The position numbers were made by a program, and so were the translations under genes. Below are positions 1-8,697 of a DNA stretch of 64,000 bases, one piece after another. The notes beneath the pieces are model-generated. The model was not told where the DNA came from and ran no database searches. It saw nothing but the letters and a program-made list of their open reading frames with translations. The DNA comes from Fontibacillus panacisegetis (GTDB lineage Bacteria > Bacillota > Bacilli > Paenibacillales > Paenibacillaceae): contig NZ_FNBG01000005.1 in NCBI RefSeq assembly GCF_900102215.1, forward strand, positions 120,959-184,958. The letters run 5' to 3'. Numbering within the stretch: the stretch's first letter is position 1; the number at the start of each line of letters is the position of its first letter.

Positions 1-2163
1 CGAACGGGTATGAATACGGAAATGGGTAAAATCGCCGATTTGATTCAAAATACGGATACCCAGGAGACGCCACTTCAGCGTCGTTTAGAACAACTGGGCA
101 AAATCTTGATTTATTTGGCGCTTGCACTTACGGTGCTGGTTGTATTAATCGGCATCATGCATGGACAACCGGCAGGGGCTATGTTCTTTGCTGGAGTTAG
201 CTTGGCTGTAGCTGCAATTCCAGAGGGACTGCCGGCGATCGTCACCATCGCTCTTGCGCTTGGAGTTCAGCGAATGATCAAGCGCAAGGCGATCGTGCGC
301 AAGCTACCATCCGTTGAGACACTGGGCTGCGCTTCTGTGATCTGTTCTGACAAGACCGGAACTTTGACCCAAAACAAAATGACGGTTACAAGACTGTGGG
401 TGGAAGGACGTCCATTGAAAGTGACGGGAGAAGGTTATGCTCCTGTTGGAGATATCTTAGAGGAAAATAGTTCAGTTGATTTAAAAAATGACCAGAGCCT
501 TAGACGTTTTCTGCAAATCAGCTCGCTTTGCAACAATGCAGTTATTTACGAGGAGGAGCTAAACAGTCCAACTCGGAAAAAAGGGAAAGATGAGCGTTCT
601 GATATGGAATGGAGGCTTAAGGGCGATCCAACGGAAGGTGCTCTCGTTACCTTGTCTTCCAAAATGAGCATGTCTCCAGGCAAGCTCGACTCTTTGTATA
701 AGCGTGAAAAGGAGCATCCGTTTGATTCTCAGCGAAAAAGAATGTCTGTGATCGTCTCCCATCAGGGTGGGCGAATAGCATTCGTAAAGGGCGCACCTGA
801 TATGCTGCTGGATAAATGTTCTTATATTTTGTGGGATGGCAAGGTTGTTCCTTTTACAGGTACTTTACGTCAACGTGTGCTCTCCGCAAATGAAGGAATG
901 GCCCGCGATGCTTTGCGCGTTCTGGGCTTGGCATACCGAGACATTAAGCCTCATGAATCTATCGAAAATGAGGGTGCAGTTGAATCGCAGCTTGTTTTTG
1001 TTGGACTGGCCGGAATGATTGACCCGCCTCGAAAAGAAGCAAGAGAAGCGATAGCTGTTTGTCGCAAAGCTGGAATCAAGACTGTCATGATTACAGGTGA
1101 TCATGGGCTTACAGCGGAAGCAATTGCCAATGATCTCGGAATTTTGCCGCGCGGTGGTTCCTCGATGTCAGGTCAGGAGCTTGCAATGCTAAGCGACGAT
1201 GAGCTGGATCAGAAGGTGGATCAAATTTTTGTATATTCACGGGTATCGCCGGAGCATAAATTGCGGATCGTGAAGTCGCTACAGCGCAAGGGGCATGTCG
1301 TCGCGATGACGGGTGACGGGGTTAACGACGCGCCAGCTATTAAAGCAGCGGATATCGGGATCGCGATGGGGATTACAGGTACGGATGTGTCCAAAGAAGC
1401 CTCAGCTCTCATTCTAAGTGATGATAATTTCTCTTCCATCGTAGCTGCTATTGAAGAAGGTAGGAACATTTACGAGAACATCCGAAAATTTATCCGTTAC
1501 CTGCTAGCATCTAATGTTGGTGAAATTTTGACGATGTTTTTCGCAATGCTTGCAGGTCTTCCTCTACCGCTCCTGCCCATACAAATATTGTGGGTTAACC
1601 TCGTGACCGACGGTTTGCCTGCAATGGCATTAGGAGTAGATCAGCCGGAAAAAGATTTGATGGAGCATAAGCCTAGAGGTGCTACCGAGAACATCTTTGC
1701 CAGAAGGCTGGGCTGGAAGATTCTAAGCCGCGGACTGCTCATCGGATTGTGTACGCTAGGTGCATTCTGGATCACGCTTCGCGTAGCGCCAAATGATGCG
1801 GGGCAGCTTGCCAAAGCACAGTCTGTCGCATTTGCGACACTTGTTATGGCACAGCTTATTCACGTCTTTGATTGCCGCAGCTCGCGTTCGATTTTTCACC
1901 GGAATATTTTGCAGAATAAATATTTAGTTGTGGCTGTGTTGTCCTCGATCCTGCTGCTTCTTGGAGTAATGTATATCGAAGCGCTGCAACCGATTTTCAA
2001 GACCATCCCATTAGGATATCGAGAGTGGGCTCTTACTCTTGTAGCTGCGGGTATCCCTACATTCCTTCTTGGGGCAGGGAGTGTATGGTCAGGCAGACGT
2101 CGCCGTAAATATACAGGCCCTAGAACGATGAGTGCGGTGAAAAGTACAAATATTCGTGCATAA
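1..2163 (+). CDS. yloB: Calcium-type P-type ATPase, 3' part (5' end outside window)
   Basis: This is a cation-pumping P-type ATPase of the SERCA-like Ca2+ class, acting in the cytoplasmic membrane. The frame is open from base 1, before the first ATG at 10, so about 200 N-terminal residues lie outside the window. Visible in order are the M4 helix with the PEGLP cation-site motif, the phosphorylation motif DKTGTLT, the nucleotide-binding domain (KGAPD), the hinge motif TGDGVNDAP, and a C-terminal block of hydrophobic helices with the NLVTDGLPA segment. Calcium preference follows from the family; the substrate is not proven by sequence. The dapF gene follows after 132 bases. Confidence 0.93.
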   Translation, partial: RTGMNTEMGKIADLIQNTDTQETPLQRRLEQLGKILIYLALALTVLVVLIGIMHGQPAGAMFFAGVSLAVAAIPEGLPAIVTIALALGVQRMIKRKAIVRKLPSVETLGCASVICSDKTGTLTQNKMTVTRLWVEGRPLKVTGEGYAPVGDILEENSSVDLKNDQSLRRFLQISSLCNNAVIYEEELNSPTRKKGKDERSDMEWRLKGDPTEGALVTLSSKMSMSPGKLDSLYKREKEHPFDSQRKRMSVIVSHQGGRIAFVKGAPDMLLDKCSYILWDGKVVPFTGTLRQRVLSANEGMARDALRVLGLAYRDIKPHESIENEGAVESQLVFVGLAGMIDPPRKEAREAIAVCRKAGIKTVMITGDHGLTAEAIANDLGILPRGGSSMSGQELAMLSDDELDQKVDQIFVYSRVSPEHKLRIVKSLQRKGHVVAMTGDGVNDAPAIKAADIGIAMGITGTDVSKEASALILSDDNFSSIVAAIEEGRNIYENIRKFIRYLLASNVGEILTMFFAMLAGLPLPLLPIQILWVNLVTDGLPAMALGVDQPEKDLMEHKPRGATENIFARRLGWKILSRGLLIGLCTLGAFWITLRVAPNDAGQLAKAQSVAFATLVMAQLIHVFDCRSSRSIFHRNILQNKYLVVAVLSSILLLLGVMYIEALQPIFKTIPLGYREWALTLVAAGIPTFLLGAGSVWSGRRRRKYTGPRTMSAVKSTNIRA

Positions 2164-2295
2164 AATCAATACCTTTTCCCTCCCGTAAAATATAGACTAA
2201 ACTCCATGAAGCGAGTTGTGCTCCTCGGGCTGCGAATAGCTGAAATGCTTTTGAAAACACTCGCTGTACGGCTGATTTGAAGGGATGGAGATCGT

Positions 2296-3129
2296 ATGGA
2301 ATTCACAAAAATGCATGGACTCGGAAATGATTTTCTTGTCTTTTATGGAGAACAGGAATTGCCTCATAATGTATCGGAGCTAGCTATCAAATGGTGCAAC
2401 CGTTACTTCGGTATCGGAGGAGATGGACTGGTATTCATTTTACCTTCGGAACGAGCGGACTTTAAAATGCGGATCATTAACTCGGATGGTACGGAAGCTG
2501 AACAATGCGGTAACGCAATCCGATGCGTATCTAAATATGTCTATGACAACGGGTATATCGACAAGGGGCAAATTACAATTGAGACGCTAGGGGCGGGTGT
2601 ACAGCAAGTATCCTTGCAGATTGAAGAGGGAATTGTACAGAGAGTTCGTGTTGACATGGGAGAGCCTATTTTGGATGGACTTACAGTGCCGACTACGATT
2701 GCTGCGAATCCTGTACTTGCTCAGCCTATTGAAAGTGACGGTCAAGATTTTAGCTTTACGGCCGTATCTATGGGTAACCCGCATTGCGTAATTTATGTGG
2801 AGGATGCACCAAACTTTGATTTGGCAACATGGGGACCAAAGCTGGAAGTTCACCCCTATTTTCCACGCAAAATTAATGTAGAATTTGCAACGGTTACCCG
2901 TCGTGATCGGGTTGAGATGAGAGTCTGGGAACGCGGGGCTGGACCCACTCTGGCTTGCGGTACCGGAGCCTGTGCCACACTCGTTTCGTCCGTGCTGAAT
3001 GGATTGACAGATCGCGCAGCATGGATTGGGCTAAAGGGTGGGGACTTATATATCGAATGGGATGAAAATGACAATCACGTCTACATGACGGGTCCTGCTG
3101 AAGCTGTGTTTAAAGGAAACATATTCTAA
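2296..3129 (+). CDS. dapF: Diaminopimelate epimerase
   Basis: DapF converts LL-diaminopimelate to meso-diaminopimelate, the precursor of lysine and of the peptidoglycan cross-link. The 277-residue protein has the usual family length. It begins MEFTKMHGLGNDF, carries the first catalytic cysteine in the AEQCGNAIRC motif and the second in LACGTGACA, the pair used for cofactor-free racemisation. The ATG at 2296 follows a GGGATGGAG ribosome site. A strong terminator follows, so the gene ends its transcript before the methionine/folate gene. Confidence 0.97.
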   Translation: MEFTKMHGLGNDFLVFYGEQELPHNVSELAIKWCNRYFGIGGDGLVFILPSERADFKMRIINSDGTEAEQCGNAIRCVSKYVYDNGYIDKGQITIETLGAGVQQVSLQIEEGIVQRVRVDMGEPILDGLTVPTTIAANPVLAQPIESDGQDFSFTAVSMGNPHCVIYVEDAPNFDLATWGPKLEVHPYFPRKINVEFATVTRRDRVEMRVWERGAGPTLACGTGACATLVSSVLNGLTDRAAWIGLKGGDLYIEWDENDNHVYMTGPAEAVFKGNIF

Positions 3130-3164
3130 TTGTTCTTGGCGAGGATCAATAACTTAGTGTATGG

Positions 3165-3210
3165 AGCTATCCTACAAGCAGTGTTTCTGTTTGTTAGGAT
3201 AGCTTTTTTT
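3165..3210 (+). terminator. Intrinsic terminator after dapF
   Basis: The inverted repeat AGCTATCCTA / TAGGATAGCT forms a 10-bp stem with a loop of about 20 bases and is followed directly by a run of T residues. Confidence 0.9.
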
Positions 3211-3302
3211 GATTACAGCTTAATCACTTCCCTTATTATCAATCGCCTGAATTTATGATACAGTAGTATGAAATCAGATTGATTCGTATGTAATGCATTA
3301 AC

Positions 3303-3318
3303 GAGGATCGAGATCCTC
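3303..3318. repeat. Perfect inverted repeat upstream of the methionine/folate gene
   Basis: GAGGATC-GA-GATCCTC is a perfect 7-bp inverted repeat 53 bases before the start codon. It has no T run, so it is not a terminator. It could be an operator or a small leader hairpin; the function is unknown. Confidence 0.4.
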
Positions 3319-3370
3319 TTCCTGAATATAAATTTCCGTTTTTGCTTCTATTAGATAGGGAGGTATAGGT

Positions 3371-5269
3371 TTGAAACCTGATTTGAGAAAAAGATGGGAG
3401 AATGAGGTGCTGGTTGGAGATGGAGCGATGGGTACGTATTTGTACCAGCTCGGTTCTCCGGTAGGTATTTCTTGTGAAGAACTGAATTTGATTTCACCGG
3501 ACGTTATTTCCGATGTTCATCGCCGTTATATAGAAGCAGGGTCACAGCTTTTGGAGACGAACAGCTTCTCTGCTAACTATTACAAGCTGTCCAAGTTTGG
3601 ACTTGAATCACAGGTTGAAGAAATTAACCGCGCTGCAGTACGTATTGCTAGAGAAGCTGCAGGGTCGGAAGGGTATGTTGCCGGTGCAGTGGGCTCTATT
3701 CGTGGAGGAAAAAGAGTAAATGTGTCAGTTCAGGAGATGGGCACGTATTTCGAACAGCAAATCTCGGCTCTTTTGACGGAAGGTGTTGATGCGCTGCTGT
3801 TCGAAACCTATTATGATTTGGCAGAAATGCGCATTGCGGTCGGACGAGCACGGAAGCTGACGCAGGTTCCGATTATCGCCCAGTTTGCTGTTGATCAGGT
3901 TGGACGTACGATGGACGGGTACAAAATTTCAGAAGCCTTCAGCATTTTGCAGGACGAGGGCGTTGATGTGTTCGGATTCAACTGTCATTCTGGTCCCAAA
4001 GGAATTATGAGTGTGATGTCGGGATTAAAAGGACCTCTGAACGTTCCATTGTCAGTATTCCCTAATGCAGGATTGGCTGATTATGTAGATGGAGAATATG
4101 TTTATGGAGCGAGCCCTGAATATTTTGGTGAATGTGCATTGTCTTTTGCTAATTTGGGGGCACGATTGATTGGCGGCTGCTGCGGAACGACACCTGAGCA
4201 TATAGCGGCTACCGCGTCTGCTCTTCAAGGATATAAGGCTGAATCTTTGTCACAAGGGAAGCCGCTGCCAGAAGTTAGAGAAGCAATCGTAGTCAACAGC
4301 GACATGGCTGTAAAAGAAGCCAACAACGCCTCTAACGGTGCAAGTTCTGCTTCAGGCATCACCGAGCTTGTCAAGGAACGTCATACGATTATCGTAGAAC
4401 TTGATCCACCGCGGGATCTTGATATCAGCAAATTTATGGAAGGTGCGGCGGCGCTTAAGGCTGCAGGGGTAGACGCACTTACACTTGCGGATAATTCGCT
4501 CGCAGTTACCAGAATGAGCAATATGGCTCTTGGACATCTTGTATTGACTGAGCTCGGACTTCGTCCTCTAGTTCATATTGCCTGCCGGGATCGGAACCTT
4601 ATCGGCACCCAATCTCATATGATGGGCTTTGATGCATTAGGGATAGATCATGTTCTAGCCGTGACAGGTGATCCTGCTCGTTTCGGAGACTTACCTGGGG
4701 CTAGCTCAGTATACGATCTGACCTCCTTTGAGATTATTCGAATGATCAAGCAATTGAATGAAGGGGTAGCCTTCTCTGGCAAGCCACTGAAGCAAAAAGC
4801 CAATTTTGTAGTTGGTGCTGCGTTTAATCCTAATGTGAAACATTTGAACAAAGCGGTTGAACGTCTGGAGAAGAAAATTGCTTCAGGAGCGGATTACATT
4901 ATGACCCAGCCGGTATATGATCCAGAGCTTATAGTCGCGATCAAGGAGGCTACTGCCCATCTGGACATTCCGATTTTCATAGGCATCATGCCGCTCGCAA
5001 GTGGAAAAAATGCGGAATATCTCCATAATGAAGTGCCGGGAATCCAATTGTCAGAAACTGTTCGCAAACGAATGGAAGGATTGCAAGGACAACAAGGACG
5101 GGATATGGGGGTAGAAATCGCGAAGGAATTGCTGGATACAGCGATGGAGCATTTTAACGGGATTTATTTGATGACTCCGTTTATGTTCTATGATATGAAT
5201 GTTACTCTTACGAATTATGTGCGAGAGAGATCAAAAGCGATGGCACCCCACTTGTCTCACTCTTCATAA
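3371..5269 (+). CDS. yitJ: Bifunctional homocysteine S-methyltransferase / 5,10-methylenetetrahydrofolate reductase
   Basis: This is a 632-residue fusion of two methionine-cycle enzymes. Residues about 1-290 are a zinc-dependent homocysteine methyltransferase barrel with the VGDGAMGTYL start, a Cys in the FNCHSG segment and the paired cysteines of GGCCGTTPEHI. Residues about 335-620 are a MetF-like barrel starting with HTIIVELDPP and containing ALAVTGDP-like and ADYIMTQPVYD motifs. The order and length match the Bacillales YitJ family. The start is a TTG at 3371 behind a GGGAGG site. In Bacillus the homologue sits behind a SAM (S-box) riboswitch; I could not find S-box core motifs in the 160 bases upstream here. 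Confidence 0.93.
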   Translation: MKPDLRKRWENEVLVGDGAMGTYLYQLGSPVGISCEELNLISPDVISDVHRRYIEAGSQLLETNSFSANYYKLSKFGLESQVEEINRAAVRIAREAAGSEGYVAGAVGSIRGGKRVNVSVQEMGTYFEQQISALLTEGVDALLFETYYDLAEMRIAVGRARKLTQVPIIAQFAVDQVGRTMDGYKISEAFSILQDEGVDVFGFNCHSGPKGIMSVMSGLKGPLNVPLSVFPNAGLADYVDGEYVYGASPEYFGECALSFANLGARLIGGCCGTTPEHIAATASALQGYKAESLSQGKPLPEVREAIVVNSDMAVKEANNASNGASSASGITELVKERHTIIVELDPPRDLDISKFMEGAAALKAAGVDALTLADNSLAVTRMSNMALGHLVLTELGLRPLVHIACRDRNLIGTQSHMMGFDALGIDHVLAVTGDPARFGDLPGASSVYDLTSFEIIRMIKQLNEGVAFSGKPLKQKANFVVGAAFNPNVKHLNKAVERLEKKIASGADYIMTQPVYDPELIVAIKEATAHLDIPIFIGIMPLASGKNAEYLHNEVPGIQLSETVRKRMEGLQGQQGRDMGVEIAKELLDTAMEHFNGIYLMTPFMFYDMNVTLTNYVRERSKAMAPHLSHSS

Positions 5270-5292
5270 TCAATTACAATAGGATAACGGAT

Positions 5293-6189
5293 GTGATGCC
5301 TTTGTCTCACAGTATGACTGGATACGGTAGTTCCGCCAAGCGTTACGGCGGTTATATCCTGCAGTTTGAAATTAAGTCCGTCAACCATCGATATTCCGAG
5401 ATTGTTATTCGGATGCCGCGAGAATGGACATGCTATGAAGACGGATTGCGAAGATTGGTTCAGCGTCATGTCAAGCGGGGACGGATTGATGTATATATCA
5501 GCAAAGAGCGGGATGACGAAAGTTCCTTGCCATTTGTAGTAAACTCATCTGTTGTTGAAGCATATTTGCATGCGGCTGGGGAATTGAGTCAGAAATATGG
5601 CATTGAATCTTCATTAAGTGCCAAGGATTTGCTTTCTCTCCCCGATGCTCTCATTTCTCCCGATCCAATCTCTGATGGAGATGCAACCAGTGATGAATGG
5701 GAGAGCGTATTGAACGAAGGTTTAGGAGAAGCGCTTGAGGGGCTGCTACAGATGCGGAAACAGGAGGGACTTCATCTTGTTTCTGATTTGGAGCAGCGAT
5801 TATTCAAACTTCAAGAAATTCATACTGAACTAGTATCGCATGCTCCGATGGTTGTAGAAGACTATCGCAATCGATTGAAGATTCGTCTTGCTGAACTGTT
5901 GGAGGGGGCTTTTGACGAGCAAAGATTCGCCATGGAGGTCGCCGTATTCGGGGATCGTTCTAACATTGACGAAGAGCTTATCAGGCTGAAAAGTCACTTC
6001 GAGCAGTGCCGTGGACTTATGAAGTCTTCTGAGCCTATCGGACGAAAGCTAGATTTTTTGATACAGGAAATGAACCGGGAGACGAATACGATTGGATCCA
6101 AAGCCAATCATTTAGCACTGGTTAATCGTGTAGTCGAAATGAAAGCAGAACTTGAAAAAATTCGTGAACAAGCGGCTAATCTTGAATAA
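5293..6189 (+). CDS. yloC: YicC/YloC family endoribonuclease
   Basis: This is a YicC-like protein of about 295 residues with the family start SMTGYG near the N-terminus, the SVNHRYSEI segment and the C-terminal stretch FLIQEMNRETNTIGSKA that typifies the family. Members are metal-dependent endoribonucleases implicated in RNA turnover; the exact substrate is uncertain. The start is a GTG at 5293 or the next-codon ATG at 5296, behind a weak AGGA site. It heads the conserved yloC-remA-gmk-rpoZ cluster. Confidence 0.93.
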   Translation: MMPLSHSMTGYGSSAKRYGGYILQFEIKSVNHRYSEIVIRMPREWTCYEDGLRRLVQRHVKRGRIDVYISKERDDESSLPFVVNSSVVEAYLHAAGELSQKYGIESSLSAKDLLSLPDALISPDPISDGDATSDEWESVLNEGLGEALEGLLQMRKQEGLHLVSDLEQRLFKLQEIHTELVSHAPMVVEDYRNRLKIRLAELLEGAFDEQRFAMEVAVFGDRSNIDEELIRLKSHFEQCRGLMKSSEPIGRKLDFLIQEMNRETNTIGSKANHLALVNRVVEMKAELEKIREQAANLE

Positions 6190-6239
6190 CGCCAATTTGG
6201 CACAGGTGAGTCAAGTAAATTAGGGGGAACTGCCTGAAT

Positions 6240-6500
6240 ATGGGGATTAAACTTATTAACATCGGCTTTGGTAATATTGTATCAGCTAACCGAATCATTT
6301 CTATTGTGAGTCCTGAATCTGCTCCAATTAAGCGAATTATTCAAGAGGCGAGAGATCGTCACATGCTAATCGATGCAACTTATGGACGTCGTACGCGTGC
6401 GGTGATCATTACTGACAGCGATCATGTTATTCTGTCGGCGGTACAGCCTGAGACGGTAGCTCATCGCCTGTCTACCAAAGATGACGACAACGACGAATAA
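6240..6500 (+). CDS. remA: Extracellular matrix regulator RemA (DUF370)
   Basis: This is an 86-residue DUF370 protein nearly identical in pattern to Bacillus RemA ([50 protein letters not shown]). RemA is a DNA-binding protein that activates biofilm matrix and osmoprotection genes in Bacillus subtilis. The start ATG at 6240 follows a GGGGGAA site. It lies between yloC and gmk as in other Bacillales. By analogy it could influence the exopolysaccharide operon further along this window, but no site was identified. Confidence 0.96.
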   Translation: MGIKLINIGFGNIVSANRIISIVSPESAPIKRIIQEARDRHMLIDATYGRRTRAVIITDSDHVILSAVQPETVAHRLSTKDDDNDE

Positions 6501-6513
6501 AATGGAGAGAACT

Positions 6514-7092
6514 ATGTCTAAAGGGTTACTTATTGTTTTATCAGGACCTTCCGGTGTAGGTAAAGGAACGGTCTGCAATCAACTCAGACAGCGCTTGCCA
6601 GAATTGGTATACTCTGTCTCAGCTACTACTCGTCAGCCTAGACTCGGTGAAGAGAACGGTGTGAACTATTTTTTCAAGAGCCGTGAACAGTTTCTTGAGA
6701 TGATAGAGAATGATCAGTTGCTTGAGCACGCTGAATATGTAGGGAATTTTTACGGAACGCCTCGTGATTTTGTAGAACAGACCATTGAGAGCGGCAAAGA
6801 TATTATTCTGGAAATTGAGGTTCAGGGAGCACTGAAGGTCAAGGAGAAATTTTCGGAAGGTATTTTTGTTTTTCTGCTTCCGCCTTCCCTCGATGAACTC
6901 AAAGGTCGAATTCAAGGGCGTGGAACTGAGAATCAGGCTACAATCGATCATAGAATGTCTGTTGCTGCCGATGAGATCAGTTTGCTTGAAAATTATGACT
7001 ATGCGGTAGTTAACGACGAAATTGATTTAGCTTGTCAAAGAATACAATCCATCATTACTGCCGAACATTGTAAGGTTAGAAAGAAGCTATAG
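6514..7092 (+). CDS. gmk: Guanylate kinase
   Basis: Gmk phosphorylates GMP to GDP with ATP in purine nucleotide synthesis. The protein has the P-loop [10 protein letters not shown] at the N-terminus, the GMP-binding TTRQPR segment, and [10 protein letters not shown] and EVQGA motifs. I chose the ATG at 6514, with a GGAGAGA site 4 bases upstream, giving 192 residues. An in-frame ATG at 6481 lies inside remA and would add eleven residues of low-complexity sequence before the conserved start. Confidence 0.97.
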   Translation: MSKGLLIVLSGPSGVGKGTVCNQLRQRLPELVYSVSATTRQPRLGEENGVNYFFKSREQFLEMIENDQLLEHAEYVGNFYGTPRDFVEQTIESGKDIILEIEVQGALKVKEKFSEGIFVFLLPPSLDELKGRIQGRGTENQATIDHRMSVAADEISLLENYDYAVVNDEIDLACQRIQSIITAEHCKVRKKL

Positions 7093-7135
7093 TGTTATAT
7101 AAATGACGATTTAGTCCAAAGAAGAGGTGTTACTC

Positions 7136-7357
7136 ATGCTGTACCCGTCCATTGATAAAATGCTTAGTAAAGTTGGTAGCAAATACTCCCTAGTAGTTGC
7201 AGCTTCTCGTAGAGCAAGACAACTGAGAGAAGGGGAAAATAGTGAGCTGAAAACTCCTAAATCCCATAAGCAAGTCGGTATTGCCCTGGAAGAAATTTAC
7301 GGCGATTACGTAAAAATTAAGCAGGGTGTACCAGAAGAACCAGAAGTAATTAAATAA
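7136..7357 (+). CDS. rpoZ: RNA polymerase omega subunit
   Basis: Omega is a small subunit that stabilises the beta-prime subunit of RNA polymerase. The 73-residue product starts MLYPSIDKML and has the SKYSLVVAASRRARQL and SHKQVGIALEEI segments characteristic of the family. The ATG at 7136 is preceded by AAGAGGTG at the right distance; a GTG at 7127 in frame overlaps that ribosome site and is unlikely to be used. The gene is directly downstream of gmk, as in Bacillus. Confidence 0.95.
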   Translation: MLYPSIDKMLSKVGSKYSLVVAASRRARQLREGENSELKTPKSHKQVGIALEEIYGDYVKIKQGVPEEPEVIK

Positions 7358-7368
7358 TGGAACCAATA

Positions 7369-7437
7369 AACCTCGTGGTCGTTAGACAATTTTATGAACA
7401 ATCTTTTTATGACAACCGCGAGGTTGTTATTTTTTTC
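7369..7437 (+). terminator. Intrinsic terminator after rpoZ
   Basis: AACCTCGTGGT pairs with ACCGCGAGGTT (one G-U pair) and is followed by TGTTATTTTTTT. It closes the yloC-rpoZ transcript before coaBC. Confidence 0.85.
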
Positions 7438-7476
7438 TGTATACTATTAATTAAAATATGAAAGTGAGGGATACCG

Positions 7477-8697
7477 ATGTTAACCGGCAAAAAAATTCTG
7501 CTTGGTATTACTGGAGGCATAGCTGCTTTTAAGGCGGCTTCGTTATGCAGCAAGCTGGTCCAGCAGGGAGCCGAGGTTCGGGTGATTATGACGAAGTCGG
7601 CAACTAAACTTATTACTGAGCTGACCTTACAGGCATTATCTAAAAATCCCGTATATACGGACACTTTCGATGAAAAAAATCCTGCTACAATAGCTCATAT
7701 TAGTCTGGCGGATTGGGCAGATCTTGTATTGGTAGCTCCGGCTACAGCTAATATTATTGGTAAAATGGCAAACGGGATCGCTGATGATATGCTCTCCACC
7801 ACGCTGCTTGCGACACAAGCACCAATCATGATAGCTCCGGCAATGAATGTGCATATGTACGTTCATCCTGCGGTGAGCCGGAATTTGGCAGAGCTTGCTT
7901 CTCGGGGGGTACTGATGGTTGAGCCGGGAGAAGGCTTGCTAGCCTGTGGTTACATTGGAAAAGGGCGTATGGAAGAACCGGAGACAATTGTCGCTGTAGT
8001 AAATTCCTTTTTTGATCGTCAGAATAAAATTGCTCTTCGCCCTCTTGCAGGTAAGAAGGTCGTTGTAACTGCTGGAGGGACGGTGGAACGCATTGACCCT
8101 GTCAGATACATATCTAACGATTCTTCTGGGAAAATGGGCTTTGCGATCGCGAAGGCAGCCTGTGAGCTCGGAGCTGACGTGGTGCTGATTGCGGCGAATA
8201 CGAAGCTTGCCCCCCCTTCGGGTGTAAAAGTCATTTCACTGGAATCGGCTAAAGAGATGTATGATGCAGTTGCGGCTGAATGGAATGACACAGATATTTT
8301 GGTGAAATCGGCGGCTGTTGCTGACTATCGTCCAAAAGAGGTATCGGAGCAGAAAATTAAAAAATCAGGCGATACCATGACGCTGGAGCTGGTTAAAAAT
8401 ATCGACATCCTTGAAACGTTTGGACGATTAAAGACTTCGCAATTTTTAATCGGGTTTGCAGCTGAGACGACAAATGTCGAGCATTATGCAATGGACAAAT
8501 TACATCGGAAAAACTGCGATCTGCTTGTTGCGAATGATGTAACCAAGGCAGGTGCTGGATTTGGTATAGATACGAATGTTGTTAGCATTTATGATGGTGA
8601 CGGACTAGTTGAATCCTTGCCATTGCAATCAAAAGACGAGGTTGGACTTCGAATTATGGAGCTTGCTGCCCAGCGGTTGTCGGGGGCGAAGCTATGA
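7477..8697 (+). CDS. coaBC: Bifunctional phosphopantothenoylcysteine decarboxylase / phosphopantothenate-cysteine ligase
   Basis: CoaBC joins cysteine to 4'-phosphopantothenate and decarboxylates the product, giving 4'-phosphopantetheine for coenzyme A. The N-terminal flavin domain (residues 1-185) starts LLGITGGIAAFKAA and has the PAMNVHMY motif and the cysteine of LLACGYIGKGRM. The C-terminal ligase domain begins at about 190 with VVVTAGGTVERIDPVRYISNDSSGKMG. The 406-residue length is normal. The last four bases (ATGA) overlap the start of priA, indicating translational coupling. Confidence 0.97.
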   Translation: MLTGKKILLGITGGIAAFKAASLCSKLVQQGAEVRVIMTKSATKLITELTLQALSKNPVYTDTFDEKNPATIAHISLADWADLVLVAPATANIIGKMANGIADDMLSTTLLATQAPIMIAPAMNVHMYVHPAVSRNLAELASRGVLMVEPGEGLLACGYIGKGRMEEPETIVAVVNSFFDRQNKIALRPLAGKKVVVTAGGTVERIDPVRYISNDSSGKMGFAIAKAACELGADVVLIAANTKLAPPSGVKVISLESAKEMYDAVAAEWNDTDILVKSAAVADYRPKEVSEQKIKKSGDTMTLELVKNIDILETFGRLKTSQFLIGFAAETTNVEHYAMDKLHRKNCDLLVANDVTKAGAGFGIDTNVVSIYDGDGLVESLPLQSKDEVGLRIMELAAQRLSGAKL

